NCBI GenBank assembly: GCA_947373105.1
Contig: CANBWK010000010.1
Span: 1-52,114 of the forward strand
DNA length: 52,114 nucleotides
Direction: 5' to 3'
From: Comamonadaceae bacterium
Lineage (GTDB): Bacteria; Pseudomonadota; Gammaproteobacteria; Burkholderiales; Burkholderiaceae_C
Shown here piece by piece: positions 17,058 through 27,114 of this stretch. How positions within the stretch are numbered: the first letter of the stretch is position 1; every line of letters begins with the position of its first letter. The notes under the pieces are model-generated. The model ran no database searches and was not told where the DNA came from. It worked only from the letters and a program-made list of their open reading frames with translations. Both the position numbers and the translations under genes were made by a program.

Positions 17058-18338
17058 ATGAAGGTTTTGGTTATAGGCGGCGGTGGCCGTGAGCACGCAT
17101 TGGCGTGGAAATTGTCTCAGTCGCAACGTGTTCAGCAGGTCTATGTGGCCCCCGGCAATGGGGGTACGGCACGCGACAAACACCTCATCAATGTGCCGAT
17201 CACCGATATTGCGGCCTTGCGCCAATGGGTGGTTGAAAACCGCATTGAACTGACCGTGGTGGGCCCAGAAGCCCCTTTGGCGGCGGGCATCGTGGACGAT
17301 TTTCGTGCCCATGGGTTGCGCATTTTTGGTCCTACGCAAGCTGCCGCGCAGTTGGAAAGCTCCAAAGCTTTTTCCAAGGCGTTCATGCAGCGCCACCGCA
17401 TCCCAACGGCGGAATTTGAAACTTTCACCGATGCCGCTTTGGCTCACGCTTATGTGGACCTGAAAGGTGCCCCAATTGTGGTGAAAGCCGATGGCCTGGC
17501 CGCAGGCAAAGGGGTGGTTGTGGCCATGACTTTGCAAGAAGCCCATGAGGCCATTGACTTCATGCTGATCGATAACACTTTGGGCGTGGCGCACAACGCA
17601 GGCGGTGCGCGGGTGGTTATTGAAGAGTTTTTGATCGGCGAAGAGGCCAGCTTCATTGTGTTGTGTGATGGCAAAAACGTGGTCGCCATGGCCACCAGCC
17701 AAGACCACAAGCGGTTGCAAGATGGTGACCAGGGCCCCAATACGGGTGGCATGGGCGCTTATTCACCGGCCCCAGTGGTGACCGCTGAGGTACACGCCAG
17801 AGCACTGCGCGAGGTGATTTTGCCGACCATTCGCGGCATGGAAAAAGACGGCATCACCTACACCGGGTTTTTGTATGCGGGCTTGATGATCGACCCTCAA
17901 GGCCAACTCAAAACCCTTGAATTCAATTGTCGTATGGGCGACCCCGAAACCCAACCCATCATGATGCGCTTGAAGACCGACTTGCTGGAGGTGATGCTTG
18001 CCGCCACTTCGGGTGGTTTGGACAAGGTGGAGTTGGTGTGGGATCGCCGCGTGGCCATGGGCGTGGTGCTGGCAGCTGCCGGTTACCCGGTGTCGCCACG
18101 CAAAGGCGACGTGATCTCTGGTTTGCCTGCAGATGCGTCAGAGGCGGTGGTGTTTCATGCGGGTACCCATGAACAAGACAGTCAATGCCTGACCAGTGGT
18201 GGACGTGTGTTGTGCGTCACTGTGTTGGCTGACTCGGTCCGTCAAGCCCAACAAAAAGCCTACGAAGTGACGCAAGGCATACATTTTGACGGCATGCAGT
18301 TCCGGCGCGACATCGGCTTTCGGGCGATCAAGCCCTGA
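17058..18338 (+). CDS. purD: Phosphoribosylamine-glycine ligase
   Basis: Second step of purine synthesis: joins glycine to 5-phosphoribosylamine using ATP, giving GAR. The 426-aa length fits the family. MKVLVIGGGGREHALAWKL is the N-domain nucleotide-like loop. VGPEAPLAAGIVDDF, the ATP-grasp segment PIVVKADGLAAGKGVVVA, DHKRLQDGDQGPNTGGMGAYSP and FNCRMGDPETQPIM are all intact. Only 11 nt separate it from the YebC gene and 12 nt from the acyltransferase gene, so all three are probably co-transcribed. Confidence 0.97.
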   Translation: MKVLVIGGGGREHALAWKLSQSQRVQQVYVAPGNGGTARDKHLINVPITDIAALRQWVVENRIELTVVGPEAPLAAGIVDDFRAHGLRIFGPTQAAAQLESSKAFSKAFMQRHRIPTAEFETFTDAALAHAYVDLKGAPIVVKADGLAAGKGVVVAMTLQEAHEAIDFMLIDNTLGVAHNAGGARVVIEEFLIGEEASFIVLCDGKNVVAMATSQDHKRLQDGDQGPNTGGMGAYSPAPVVTAEVHARALREVILPTIRGMEKDGITYTGFLYAGLMIDPQGQLKTLEFNCRMGDPETQPIMMRLKTDLLEVMLAATSGGLDKVELVWDRRVAMGVVLAAAGYPVSPRKGDVISGLPADASEAVVFHAGTHEQDSQCLTSGGRVLCVTVLADSVRQAQQKAYEVTQGIHFDGMQFRRDIGFRAIKP

Positions 18339-18350
18339 GCAAGCGAGCAG

Positions 18351-18965
18351 ATGTTGCAGGACGTGCATCCAGTGACCTTTGAGGGCTCAGCTGTGGCCCG
18401 CTGGATTTTGCAGCGAGCCGGTTGGACCATTTGCTTTGGTGGATTTCCCACATTACAAGGGGTCGCAATTGTATATCCACACACCAGTAATTGGGATTTT
18501 GTGGTGTTGATTGTGGCCAAATGGGCTATGGGTGTGCAGGTTCGTTTTTGGGGCAAAGACAGCCTTTTTCGAATTCCGTTGCTCGGCCCTTGGCTGCGTT
18601 GGCTTGGCGGCATTCCCATTGACCGCAATTCTTCACAAGGCGCTGTGGGTGAGATGCTGGTCTTAATGAAGGACCACAAAGCCCAAGACAAGCTCTTGTG
18701 GTTGGGCCTTTCCCCAGAGGGGACGCGAAAAAAAGCGCTCGCTTGGCGAAGTGGTTTTTACCAAGTGGCGTATGGCGCTGAGGTGCCTGTGGCCGTGATT
18801 GCCTTGGACTATGGCCAAAAGTGCATCCGCGCCACAGACTTTGTGAGACTGACGGGTGATGTGGATGCCGATTACCATCGTGTGTCTGAAATTTACAAAA
18901 ATGTTCAAGGCTTGCATGCTGAGTTCGCAACCCCAGTGAAACCCTTGTCCGCCATTGACGCGTAA
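18351..18965 (+). CDS. 1-acyl-glycerol-3-phosphate acyltransferase-like protein (PlsC family)
   Basis: Acyltransferase of 204 aa with the two hallmark blocks: HTSNWD (44-49), the HxxxxD-type catalytic motif, and SPEGTRKK, the glycerophosphate-binding motif. [28 protein letters not shown] lies between them, as in this family. It is shorter than PlsC of E. coli (245 aa), and this subfamily is often only weakly related to true PlsC, so the acceptor could be another lipid. It is probably peripheral at the inner membrane. It follows purD closely; hemF starts 25 nt after its stop. Confidence 0.85.
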   Translation: MLQDVHPVTFEGSAVARWILQRAGWTICFGGFPTLQGVAIVYPHTSNWDFVVLIVAKWAMGVQVRFWGKDSLFRIPLLGPWLRWLGGIPIDRNSSQGAVGEMLVLMKDHKAQDKLLWLGLSPEGTRKKALAWRSGFYQVAYGAEVPVAVIALDYGQKCIRATDFVRLTGDVDADYHRVSEIYKNVQGLHAEFATPVKPLSAIDA

Positions 18966-18990
18966 TGGATTTTTTAAAACAAGCTACATC

Positions 18991-19911
18991 ATGACCGACG
19001 AATTTGATATTTCCGCCGCTCGAAGCTATTTGACGGGGTTGCAGCAACGCATCACTTCGGCACTGAACGCAATCGACGATACGCCTTTCATTGTGGACGC
19101 TTGGCGCAAAGAGGCGCATGAACCCTTGCAAGGCAATGGCATCACCATGATGATGGAGGGGGGGGCGGTCTTTGAGCGGGCAGGGTGCGGCTTTTCGCAT
19201 GTGACTGGACCTAAGTTGCCGCCATCGGCCACTTCACACCGTCCTGAGTTGTCAGGCGCACCTTTTGAAGCCATGGGGATGTCACTGGTTTTCCATCCAC
19301 GCAACCCTTATGCGCCCACCGTTCACATGAACGTGCGGATGATTGCCGCCAAGCCCGAAGGTTTGGCGGCAGTCGCCTGGTTTGGCGGCGGCATGGACCT
19401 GACGCCTTATTACGGGTTTGACGAAGATGCGGTTCATTTTCACCAGACTTGCAAGTCTTCCTTGGCGCCTTTTGGTGAAGACTTGCATCCCCGCTTCAAA
19501 GCCTGGTGTGACACTTATTTTTGCAACAAACATCGACAAGAGCAGCGCGGTGTCGGAGGGATCTTCTTTGACGATTTTTCCGAACTCGGCATGCAGCAGA
19601 GTTTTGCCATGCTGCAAAGCGTGGGCGATTCATTTATAACTTCTTACATGCCGATTGTGGAGCGTCGCAAGGACTTGCCCTACGGTCAAAGAGAGCGAGA
19701 CTTTCAGTTGTATCGCCGGGGTCGGTACGTGGAATTTAATTTGGTCTGGGACCGTGGCACCCACTTTGGCTTGCAATCGGGTGGGCGCACAGAGTCAATT
19801 TTGTTGTCAATGCCGCCCTTGGTGAGTTGGTCTTACAACCACCAGTCACTGCCAGGCTCACCTGAAGAGCAGCTTCTCAGCCACTTTTTGGTGCCCAAGG
19901 ACTGGGTGTGA
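18991..19911 (+). CDS. hemF: Oxygen-dependent coproporphyrinogen III oxidase
   Basis: Haem synthesis: converts coproporphyrinogen III to protoporphyrinogen IX with molecular oxygen. I use the ATG at 18991 (306 aa, matching the family); a TTG at 18955 would overlap the previous gene. Recognisable stretches are [64 protein letters not shown] and the C-terminal [20 protein letters not shown]. An aerobic lifestyle is suggested, though an anaerobic HemN elsewhere is not excluded. The last codons overlap nadD by 4 nt (GTGA). Confidence 0.97.
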   Translation: MTDEFDISAARSYLTGLQQRITSALNAIDDTPFIVDAWRKEAHEPLQGNGITMMMEGGAVFERAGCGFSHVTGPKLPPSATSHRPELSGAPFEAMGMSLVFHPRNPYAPTVHMNVRMIAAKPEGLAAVAWFGGGMDLTPYYGFDEDAVHFHQTCKSSLAPFGEDLHPRFKAWCDTYFCNKHRQEQRGVGGIFFDDFSELGMQQSFAMLQSVGDSFITSYMPIVERRKDLPYGQRERDFQLYRRGRYVEFNLVWDRGTHFGLQSGGRTESILLSMPPLVSWSYNHQSLPGSPEEQLLSHFLVPKDWV

Positions 19912-20546
19912 GTGATTTGAGCCATGCCAGCATCAAGCGCATCGGCCTGTACGGTGGTGCCTTTGATCCGCCGCATGTGGCGCACAGGACCTTGGCGCAA
20001 GCCGCTGTGGAGCAACTTGAGTTGGACACCTTGTTGATTCTCCCGACAGGCCAAGCATGGCATAAGGAGCGCGGCTTGACTCCTGCCCATCACCGTTTGG
20101 CCATGACCCGTCTGGCCTTTCATGATTTACCCCACTCAATGATCGATGATCGTGAGGTTCTGCGCCCGGGCCCGACCTATACCGTGGACACTTTGCGAGA
20201 GCTGGCCCAAGAAAATCCAACGGCCCAATTGTTTTTGGTGATGGGTGAAGATCAGGCCAAATCCTTGCACACTTGGCATGAAATAGAGGAAATCTACCGA
20301 TTGGCTATAATTGGGGTCGCTGAGCGTGATGCTCCCGATTTACCTTTGACGCAAAGTCAAGCTCGTTCGCAGGATAAGGATCCTGCTATTCAAGGGGATT
20401 TTCGTGCCATTGTGCTCCCCCTGATGCCGCACAGCGCCACCGACATCCGCACACGCGTGGCGTCGGGCCAATCCCTCAATGCACTGGTCTGCGATGCCGT
20501 TGCAAGCTATATTCAAGATAACCACCTTTACCCGACTGCCCGATGA
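19908..20546 (+). CDS. nadD: Nicotinate-nucleotide adenylyltransferase
   Basis: Adenylates nicotinate mononucleotide to deamido-NAD in NAD synthesis; 212 aa. The start is the GTG that overlaps the hemF stop. The nucleotidyltransferase loop [11 protein letters not shown] (16-26) carries the HxxH-type catalytic histidines, and [10 protein letters not shown] near the C-terminus is the SxTxIR motif that contacts ATP phosphates. [14 protein letters not shown] and [17 protein letters not shown] are also typical. The rsfS start overlaps its stop by 4 nt (ATGA), an order conserved in many bacteria. Confidence 0.96.
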   Translation: MSDLSHASIKRIGLYGGAFDPPHVAHRTLAQAAVEQLELDTLLILPTGQAWHKERGLTPAHHRLAMTRLAFHDLPHSMIDDREVLRPGPTYTVDTLRELAQENPTAQLFLVMGEDQAKSLHTWHEIEEIYRLAIIGVAERDAPDLPLTQSQARSQDKDPAIQGDFRAIVLPLMPHSATDIRTRVASGQSLNALVCDAVASYIQDNHLYPTAR

Positions 20547-21241
20547 ACGATACCGCTGCCAAAAAAGATGTGACCAAACTCCAACGCGCCATTGTGGACG
20601 CACTTGAAGATGTGAAAGCGCAAGACATTCAGGTGTTCGACACAGAACACCTATCGGCGCTGTTTGAGCGCGTGGTCGTGGCCTCCGGTACCTCTAACCG
20701 GCAGACCAAAGCCTTGGCTGCAAGCGTGCGTGACAAAGTGCGTGATGCCGGTTTCCCCAAGCCCCGCATGGAGGGTGAAGACAACGGCGAGTGGATCATT
20801 GTGGATTGCGGCAGCGCGGTGGTGCATGTGATGCAACCGACCATCCGTTCTTATTACAACCTGGAAGAGCTTTGGGGTGACAAGCCTGTTCGGTTGAAGC
20901 TGGGTGCTCCCAAACCGATGGAGGCTGCAGGCCACAGTGGTACCGCCAAAACGGACAGAGTGAATCACGCGGGCAAAGCCCCAAGGCGTGTGGAGCAAGA
21001 GCCCGTGAAGGCCCAAATGCCAGGTCGCCCTAGCGCTAAAAAGGCCGTTGCAAAGCCTGCTACCAAACCGGCCAGCAAACCTGCTTCTAAACCTGCTGCT
21101 AAAACCACGGTCAAAGCGCCTTTGAAAATGGTCAAGGTCAATGAGCCTTCCAAGGCTGCTAAAAAGACGCCTGCCAAGTCAGCCGTCAAGCCCGTTGCCA
21201 AACGCGCACCGGCCAAAAAGGCGGCTCCCCGCAAAGCCTGA
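20543..21241 (+). CDS. rsfS: Ribosomal silencing factor RsfS with a long Lys/Ala/Pro-rich tail
   Basis: RsfS binds uL14 and blocks subunit joining when nutrients run short. Residues 10-120 form the complete domain ([56 protein letters not shown]). The protein then continues for about 110 residues, whereas many RsfS proteins end near 105-130 aa. Residues 166-232 contain about 21 lysines with repeated KPA/KPAS units and resemble the histone-H1-like or AlgP-type basic tails of proteobacteria. No stop or frameshift separates the two parts. The tail may strengthen RNA or ribosome binding, or may simply be low-complexity drift. nadD overlaps by 4 nt and rlmH follows 8 nt later. Confidence 0.93.
   Translation: MNDTAAKKDVTKLQRAIVDALEDVKAQDIQVFDTEHLSALFERVVVASGTSNRQTKALAASVRDKVRDAGFPKPRMEGEDNGEWIIVDCGSAVVHVMQPTIRSYYNLEELWGDKPVRLKLGAPKPMEAAGHSGTAKTDRVNHAGKAPRRVEQEPVKAQMPGRPSAKKAVAKPATKPASKPASKPAAKTTVKAPLKMVKVNEPSKAAKKTPAKSAVKPVAKRAPAKKAAPRKA
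21052..21107 (+). repeat. Degenerate 12-nt coding repeat (KPA[ST]/KPAA units) in the rsfS tail
   Basis: Four tandem, imperfect 12-nt units of the type AARCCKGCNNNY encode [12 protein letters not shown] and KPAA (residues 171-186). Codons vary between units (AAG/AAA, CCT/CCG, GCT/GCC), so the array is old or under protein-level selection rather than a fresh DNA slippage product. Confidence 0.7.
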
Positions 21242-21249
21242 GCATTGGC

Positions 21250-21717
21250 ATGAAGCTGCTGATCGTGGCGGTTGGTCAGCGCGTGCCGGATTGGGCGCAA
21301 ACCGCTTGGGATGAATACGCCAAGCGGTTTCCTTTTGAACTCAAGGTCGAGCTTAAAGCGGTCAAAACCGAGCCAAGGGGCTCCAAATCCCTCGAAACAC
21401 TCTATGCCGCTGAGCGTCAACGCATCGAAGAGGCCATTCCCAAAGGGTGCCGCATCGTTGTCTTGGATGAGCGCGGAACCTCACTCACAACCAAGGCTCT
21501 CGCTGCCCGTTTGCAAAACTGGCAACTCGAGAGTGACGATGTGGCGTTGGTCATTGGCGGGCCAGACGGTCTGGAGCCGGCCTTCAGACAAGCGGCGCAC
21601 GAACGGATTCGACTGTCAGACATGACGTTGCCCCACGCGATGGCACGTGTGCTGTTGATTGAGCAGTTGTACCGCGCTTGGTCCATCAACGCCAACCATC
21701 CTTACCACCGCGAGTAA
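21250..21717 (+). CDS. rlmH: 23S rRNA pseudouridine-1915 N3-methyltransferase RlmH
   Basis: SPOUT methyltransferase acting on m3-pseudouridine 1915 in helix 69 of the assembled 70S ribosome; 155 aa as expected. [28 protein letters not shown] is the N-terminal signature. The trefoil-knot SAM-binding region includes [25 protein letters not shown] and [23 protein letters not shown], ending NANHPYHRE. It sits 8 nt after rsfS. The two genes are neighbours in very many genomes, and both act on the assembled ribosome. Confidence 0.97.
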   Translation: MKLLIVAVGQRVPDWAQTAWDEYAKRFPFELKVELKAVKTEPRGSKSLETLYAAERQRIEEAIPKGCRIVVLDERGTSLTTKALAARLQNWQLESDDVALVIGGPDGLEPAFRQAAHERIRLSDMTLPHAMARVLLIEQLYRAWSINANHPYHRE

Positions 21718-21746
21718 AGTTCTTATTTGCAATCATGGGTTGATTC

Positions 21747-22349
21747 ATGACTTCCTTCATCTATCTGGCCTCCCAAAGCCCTCGCCGCAGCCAGTTGTTG
21801 GACCAAATCGGTGTCCTGCACAAGCTGCTGTTGCCGGCGCCTGATGAAGACGCAGAGTCTTTAGAGGCTGTTCTGAGGGGGGAGTCCCCCTTGCATTATG
21901 TGAAACGTGTAACCGCACTCAAGCTCGATGCGGCCGTGTTTCGCATGAAAAACCGCCAATTGCCAGTAGCGCCGGTGCTCTGTTCAGACACCACAGTGGC
22001 TTTGGGCCGAGAAATTTTAGGTAAACCTACTGACGCCAAAGATGCTGTTCGCATGCTGCAAGCCTTGTCGGGCCAGACCCATCGGGTTTTGACCGCCGTC
22101 GCGGTGCAGTCTGGTCTTAAACGCCTGAGCACCGTGTCCCTGTCGCGGGTGACTTTTGCAGCCCTGTCTCAGGCGCAGATCAAGGCTTATGCGGACAGCG
22201 GCGAACCCATGGGCAAGGCCGGCGCTTATGGTGTTCAAGGCTTGGCTGCGGCTCATATCTCAGGTATTCATGGCAGTTATTCAGGCATCATGGGCTTGCC
22301 AGTGCATGAAACTGCTGTGTTGTTACGACAGGTAGGCGTGCGTTGCTGA
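21747..22349 (+). CDS. Maf-family nucleotide pyrophosphatase (YhdE-like)
   Basis: House-cleaning pyrophosphatase of 200 aa that hydrolyses non-canonical or dTTP/UTP-type nucleoside triphosphates. The N-terminal ASQSPRRSQLLDQIG is the Maf signature, and the SQSPRR form points to the YhdE (dTTP/UTP) branch. SDTTVALG holds the conserved Ser-Asp pair, and GKAGAYGVQGLAAAHISGIHGSYSGIMGLPV is the C-terminal block. Assignment to the branch is by motif only. The gene lies 29 nt after rlmH and 25 nt before rng. Confidence 0.92.
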   Translation: MTSFIYLASQSPRRSQLLDQIGVLHKLLLPAPDEDAESLEAVLRGESPLHYVKRVTALKLDAAVFRMKNRQLPVAPVLCSDTTVALGREILGKPTDAKDAVRMLQALSGQTHRVLTAVAVQSGLKRLSTVSLSRVTFAALSQAQIKAYADSGEPMGKAGAYGVQGLAAAHISGIHGSYSGIMGLPVHETAVLLRQVGVRC

Positions 22350-22374
22350 TATCGTTAAACACTCTGAGATTGCT

Positions 22375-23850
22375 ATGCAACAAGATATTTTGATCAATTG
22401 GTCGCCACAGGAAACCCGTGTGGCGGTGGTTGAACACGGCGCTGTCCAAGAGCTTCATGTGGAGCGCACTTTGGAGCGTGGCTTGGTGGGTAACGTGTAT
22501 TTGGGCAAGGTGGCGCGGGTATTGCCGGGCATGCAGTCGGCATTTATTGATATTGGCCTGGAGCGGGCGGCCTTCTTGCATGTGGCTGATGTGTGGCAGC
22601 GTCAACCCGAAGGGGAGCCACCTCAGGTTGCACGCAGCAGTCAGCCCTTGGTGCCCATTGAACGTCAGGTCTTTGAAGGTCAGGCCTTGATGGTGCAAGT
22701 GATCAAAGACCCCTTGGGTACCAAAGGGGCGAGGCTCTCGACGCAGATCAGCATTGCCGGTCGGCATTTGGTTTTCTTGCCCCAAGACGATCACATTGGG
22801 GTTTCGCAAAAAATCCCTACCGATCAGCGAGATCAGTTGCGTTCCCGATTGCAGTCTTTGGTAGGCACTTCAGGGGGTGGTTTTATTTTGCGCACCAACG
22901 CCGAAGATTCCACCGATCAGGAGCTGGGCGACGACATTGGCTATTTACGCAAGACTTGGGCGCGAATCAAAGATGCTTCCGTTCGATTGCCAGCGCAGTC
23001 ATTGCTGCACCAAGATTTGACGCTGCTTGAGCGCGTGTTGCGCGACTTGGTGGGCGAGGGTACCCAGTCGATACGCATCGATTCGCGTGAGCAGTTTCAA
23101 AAGTTGATGGGCTTTAGCAAAGAATTCATGCCTGCAGCATCCGAGCGACTTCAACTCTATAAGGGGGAGCGGCCGATTTTTGATTTGTATTCGATTGACG
23201 AAGAAATTGCCAAAGCCCTGGGCCGCAGGGTCGAGCTCAAATCAGGTGGTTATTTGATCGTGGACCAGACGGAGGCCTTGACCACCATCGATGTGAATAC
23301 CGGTGCTTATGTGGGCGCCAGAAATTTTGACGACACAATTTTCAAAACCAATTTGGAAGCTGCTCAGGCCATTGCCCGGCAGTTGCGCTTGCGCAACTTG
23401 GGAGGCATTGTGATCGTGGACTTCATCGACATGAGCAGAACTGAACACCAAGAGGCGGTGCTGGCCGAGTTTAAAAAGCAATTGGCCCGCGACAGGGTCA
23501 AGACGATGGCTGGCGGTTTTTCTCAGCTCGGCTTGTTGGAGATGACGCGTAAACGCACGCGTGAGTCGTTGGCCCACTTGTTGTGTGAGCCTTGCCCATC
23601 GTGCCAAGGCAAGGGCATTGTCAAAACCACGCGAACGGTGGTCTATGACATCTTGCGGGAGATCTTGCGTGAAGCCAAGCAATTCAATCCGCGTGAATTT
23701 CGTGTCATTGCCAGACCGTCTGTGATTGAGCTGCTGCTGGACGAAGAAAGCCAGCATTTGGCAGCGCTGTCCGATTTCATTGCAAAACCCATTTCGCTGC
23801 AAAGCGAGTCGGCCATGGGGCCTGAGGAATATGACGTTGTGTTGCTCTGA
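22375..23850 (+). CDS. rng: Ribonuclease G
   Basis: Endoribonuclease maturing the 16S rRNA 5' end and decaying mRNAs; 491 aa, equal to the E. coli length (489). The N-terminal S1 domain (GNVYLGKVARVLPGMQSAFIDIG) is followed by the RNase H-like catalytic domain. The metal-binding aspartates lie in TTIDVNTGAYVG and IVIVDFIDM. The zinc-link motif CEPCPSCQGKG, which holds RNase E/G dimers together, is intact. There is no RNase E-type C-terminal scaffold. It ends 9 nt from the convergent msbA stop with no clear terminator between. Confidence 0.96.
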   Translation: MQQDILINWSPQETRVAVVEHGAVQELHVERTLERGLVGNVYLGKVARVLPGMQSAFIDIGLERAAFLHVADVWQRQPEGEPPQVARSSQPLVPIERQVFEGQALMVQVIKDPLGTKGARLSTQISIAGRHLVFLPQDDHIGVSQKIPTDQRDQLRSRLQSLVGTSGGGFILRTNAEDSTDQELGDDIGYLRKTWARIKDASVRLPAQSLLHQDLTLLERVLRDLVGEGTQSIRIDSREQFQKLMGFSKEFMPAASERLQLYKGERPIFDLYSIDEEIAKALGRRVELKSGGYLIVDQTEALTTIDVNTGAYVGARNFDDTIFKTNLEAAQAIARQLRLRNLGGIVIVDFIDMSRTEHQEAVLAEFKKQLARDRVKTMAGGFSQLGLLEMTRKRTRESLAHLLCEPCPSCQGKGIVKTTRTVVYDILREILREAKQFNPREFRVIARPSVIELLLDEESQHLAALSDFIAKPISLQSESAMGPEEYDVVLL

Positions 23851-23859
23851 TGGATGCAA

Positions 23860-25656
23860 TCAGAGGGTTGAGACTTCAATCTCCGCCTTGTGATGCAGAC
23901 GGGCATAGGCGCCGCCTTGGGCCAGTAAGACTTGGTGCGTGCCTTGCTCTACGATCTTGCCCTGTGACATGACCACGATCCGATCCGCGTGCTCGATGGT
24001 GGACAGTCGGTGGGCAATGATCAAGGTCGTGCGCCCTTGCATGAGGCGTTGAAGGGCATCTTGCACCAGTCGTTCTGATTCGTTGTCCAGTGCCGAGGTG
24101 GCTTCGTCCAGAATGAGAATAGGGGCATCTTTGTACAGCGCTCGCGCTATGGCCAAACGCTGGCGTTGACCGCCAGACAGTTGCGTGGCGTTGTGCCCGA
24201 GCAAGGTGTGCATGCCCTGCGGCAGTCGGTCCACATGTTCTGAGAGGTTGGCGGCGCTCAAACAGGCGTTCACCTTGGCTTCATCGACAGACTGGCCGAG
24301 TGCCACATTGGCTGCCACAGTGCCGTTGAGCATCACCACATCCTGGCTGACCATGGCCATTTGCTGGCGAAGGGCAGGCAATTGCCATTCGCTGACATCA
24401 TGGCCGTCCACCAAAATCTGGCCCTTGCTAGGCAACACAAAGCGAGGCAGCAGATTGGCCAAAGTGGTTTTTCCCGAGCCGGATGGGCCCACAAAAGCCA
24501 CTGATTCCCCTGGTTGAATTTTCAAAGAGACCGCCTCTAAAGCGGGCGCGGCGTCAGAATGAAATTGGACACTGACATCCACCCATTCGATGACGCCAGA
24601 ACCTGATCCTTTGACAGCTGCAGCTGCTGGTGCATAGTGCCCTTGGGCTTCACAAGGCACATCTTCCATCAACTGTAAACCGCGCTCGAGTGCGGCCAGT
24701 CCGCGGGTGATGGGGTTGGCCACATCAGCCAAGCGTTTGATGGGGGCAATCAACATCAGCATGGCTGTGATGAAGGCCACAAACCCTCCTACGGTGGCGC
24801 CTTGAGCGCCATTTTGGCTTTGTACCAAAGCAATCATCAGGACCAAAGACAAGGCCACCGCAGCCAGTAACTGGGTCAATGGCGACATGGAGGCGGACGC
24901 AATCGTCGACCGGATGGCAAGACCGCGAAGTCGGTCGCTCAGGTTTTCAAAGCGCTTAATTTGGCCAGTCTGTGCTTGGTGAAGACGAACCATTTTGTAA
25001 GCCAACACGTTTTCTTCAACCACATAAGCCAGGTCATCGGTTGCGGTTTGGCTCTCGCGTGTCAATCTGTAGAGGCGCTTTGAAAGCACCTTCATGATCC
25101 ACGCCACGCCTGGCGTCACCACAAAAACCACCAATGTCAGTTTCCAATTCAGGATGAACAAATACCCAATCAAAGCGATCAAAGAAAAACCATCGCGAGA
25201 CAAACCAATCAAGGCGGACACCAGTTGACCTGCACCGCTTTGGACTTCATAGACGATGGTGTTGGACAAGGCGCTGCTTGATTCTTTGGAGAAAACAGCT
25301 AATTCGGCTTTCATTAGGCGATCGAACATGGCAGTGCGCAGCAATTGCATGCCGTCATTGGCAATGCGCGTCAAACTGTATTGCGAGACAAAATGAGCCG
25401 CTCCACGAATGGCAAAAATCCCGATCACCGCCACCGGCACCGACCACAAAGGCAACGCGCCCTTGGAAAAGCCCTTGTCAAGCAGGGGCTGGAAAAGTGC
25501 AGGGATCAAGGGCTCGGTGATGGCGGCCACAACGGTCGCCAAAATGCCCGCAGCCCAGACCCAGCGCTGTTGGCCGAAGTACGGGATCAAACGTTTCAAA
25601 CGTTGCAACAAAGGCGTGGGGATAGGCGGCGTTGCGCTTGGCGAGGGATCGGTCAT
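23860..25656 (-). CDS. msbA: Lipid A export ATP-binding/permease protein MsbA
   Basis: Inner-membrane ABC half-transporter that flips core-lipid A to the periplasmic face; 598 aa, works as a homodimer. The N-terminal half has six predicted membrane helices within about residues 30-310 (for example VWAAGILATVVAAITEPLI). The ATPase carries Walker A GPSGSGKTT (390-398), signature LSGGQRQR and Walker B ILILDEATSALD, ending in AHRLSTIEHADRI. It is divergent from tolB, with 88 nt between the starts, so two envelope-biogenesis promoters face each other. A related peptide exporter is possible, but lipid A transport is the best reading. Confidence 0.9.
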   Translation of the reverse strand: MTDPSPSATPPIPTPLLQRLKRLIPYFGQQRWVWAAGILATVVAAITEPLIPALFQPLLDKGFSKGALPLWSVPVAVIGIFAIRGAAHFVSQYSLTRIANDGMQLLRTAMFDRLMKAELAVFSKESSSALSNTIVYEVQSGAGQLVSALIGLSRDGFSLIALIGYLFILNWKLTLVVFVVTPGVAWIMKVLSKRLYRLTRESQTATDDLAYVVEENVLAYKMVRLHQAQTGQIKRFENLSDRLRGLAIRSTIASASMSPLTQLLAAVALSLVLMIALVQSQNGAQGATVGGFVAFITAMLMLIAPIKRLADVANPITRGLAALERGLQLMEDVPCEAQGHYAPAAAAVKGSGSGVIEWVDVSVQFHSDAAPALEAVSLKIQPGESVAFVGPSGSGKTTLANLLPRFVLPSKGQILVDGHDVSEWQLPALRQQMAMVSQDVVMLNGTVAANVALGQSVDEAKVNACLSAANLSEHVDRLPQGMHTLLGHNATQLSGGQRQRLAIARALYKDAPILILDEATSALDNESERLVQDALQRLMQGRTTLIIAHRLSTIEHADRIVVMSQGKIVEQGTHQVLLAQGGAYARLHHKAEIEVSTL

Positions 25657-25744
25657 TTCAGATGATTTTACGCAAGCTTTAAAATAGGTTTCTAGCGTGT
25701 ACGATCAGGGATTGGTACATTTTCAGGTTTTTGACCTAGGTGGT

Positions 25745-27073
25745 ATGAACGCTGCTGTCCGTTTGATCTTCTTTTTCGCAACACAAACAGTCCTTGCGAG
25801 GGCCAGAGCTTTGTGGGCTTGTTTTGCCTTCTTATCGTTGGCTCTGACGCAATTACCAGCACACGCCCAGTTCAGGGTTGAAGTTACGGGTGTGGGCTTA
25901 ACTCAATTGCCGTTGGCTGTGGCCCCCTTCAAAGGGGAAGACTCTGCCCCTCAAAAAGTGTCTGCCATATTGCTGGCCGATTTGGAGCGCAGTGGTCAGT
26001 TCAGGGCGGTCGACGGCAAAGATACGAACATGGACGAGGCTTCTCAGCCTGACCTTGGCCTGTGGCGTAAGCGCAATGCAGATGCCTTGGTCGCCGGGAG
26101 TCTGACCCGACTTGCCGATGGCCGTTACGACATTCGGGCACGACTTTGGGATGTGGTCGGTGGTCAATTACGCGGGGAATACAAAGAAGTGGTAGCCCCC
26201 GCCGATCTGCGTTTGTCAGCCCACCGCTTGGCCGACCAAATTTACGAAAAACTCACAGGTGACAAAGGTGTTTTTGCCACCCGCATAGCCTACGTGACCA
26301 AAACCGCTTCACGTTACACACTGTGGGTAGCGGATTCAGACGGGGAGGGTGCGCAAGCTGCATTGGCCAGTCCTGAGCCGATCATCTCGCCTTCTTGGTC
26401 ACCTAATGGCGCCCAATTGGCTTATGTTTCATTCGAGTCCAAAAAACCAGTCATCTACACCCATGAACTGGCCTCCGGTAAGCGCAGGGTTGCAGCCAAC
26501 TTTCGGGGCTCTAACAGTGCGCCTACGTGGTCTCCTGACGGACGTTCGTTGGTGGCCACATTAAGTCGTGACGGGGGATCTCAACTTTTCCAGATAGATT
26601 TGCAAGGGGGGGAGCCACGTCGCCTGACCCAGTCCAATGCCATTGACACAGAGCCCACATTCTCTCCGGATGGAAGCAAGCTGTACTTTGTCAGTGACCG
26701 CGGGGGCTCACCTCAGATCTACCGGGTGCCTTTGTCTGGCGGAAATCCTGAGCGAGTCACTTTTGCCGGAACTTACAATATCTCTCCCACCATCAGTCCT
26801 GATGGCCGTTGGATGGCTTATGTCTCCAGAATTGGTGGACAATTCAAGCTTCAGATGATGGACTTGTCTTCAAATCAAATTTCCAGCATCAGTGACACGA
26901 CAGCTGACGAAAAACCAAGTTTTTCACCTAACAGTAAATTGGTGGTGTATGCCACGCAAGTCCAAGGCCGAGAAGCTTTGATGACAACCACCGTGGATGG
27001 AAAAATCAAGGCACGACTTTCAGGGCAAAGTGGCGATATTCGTGAGCCTGATTGGGGGCCTTTCCGCAATTGA
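25745..27073 (+). CDS. tolB: Tol-Pal system beta-propeller protein TolB
   Basis: Periplasmic component linking Pal to the inner-membrane Tol motor during constriction and outer-membrane upkeep. The ATG at 25745 (442 aa) follows AGGTGG at close spacing. The N-terminus is a long signal sequence with cleavage predicted after AHA (about residue 41). An N-terminal alpha/beta domain (AVAPFKGED, AILLADLERSGQF) precedes the six-bladed propeller, seen as repeated WSPDG/FSPDGSKL/ISPDGRW units. pal follows 41 nt downstream. tolQ, tolR and tolA, usually just upstream, are absent from this locus. Confidence 0.96.
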   Translation: MNAAVRLIFFFATQTVLARARALWACFAFLSLALTQLPAHAQFRVEVTGVGLTQLPLAVAPFKGEDSAPQKVSAILLADLERSGQFRAVDGKDTNMDEASQPDLGLWRKRNADALVAGSLTRLADGRYDIRARLWDVVGGQLRGEYKEVVAPADLRLSAHRLADQIYEKLTGDKGVFATRIAYVTKTASRYTLWVADSDGEGAQAALASPEPIISPSWSPNGAQLAYVSFESKKPVIYTHELASGKRRVAANFRGSNSAPTWSPDGRSLVATLSRDGGSQLFQIDLQGGEPRRLTQSNAIDTEPTFSPDGSKLYFVSDRGGSPQIYRVPLSGGNPERVTFAGTYNISPTISPDGRWMAYVSRIGGQFKLQMMDLSSNQISSISDTTADEKPSFSPNSKLVVYATQVQGREALMTTTVDGKIKARLSGQSGDIREPDWGPFRN

Positions 27074-27114
27074 CGTCATTGTATTTTTAGTATTTTTTGT
27101 TTCCAGGAGTATTT

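Noticed and set aside
21052..21107. Tandem short repeats resembling a CRISPR or VNTR
   Set aside because: Units are 12 nt, degenerate and in frame inside rsfS; there are no spacers, so this is a low-complexity coding repeat.
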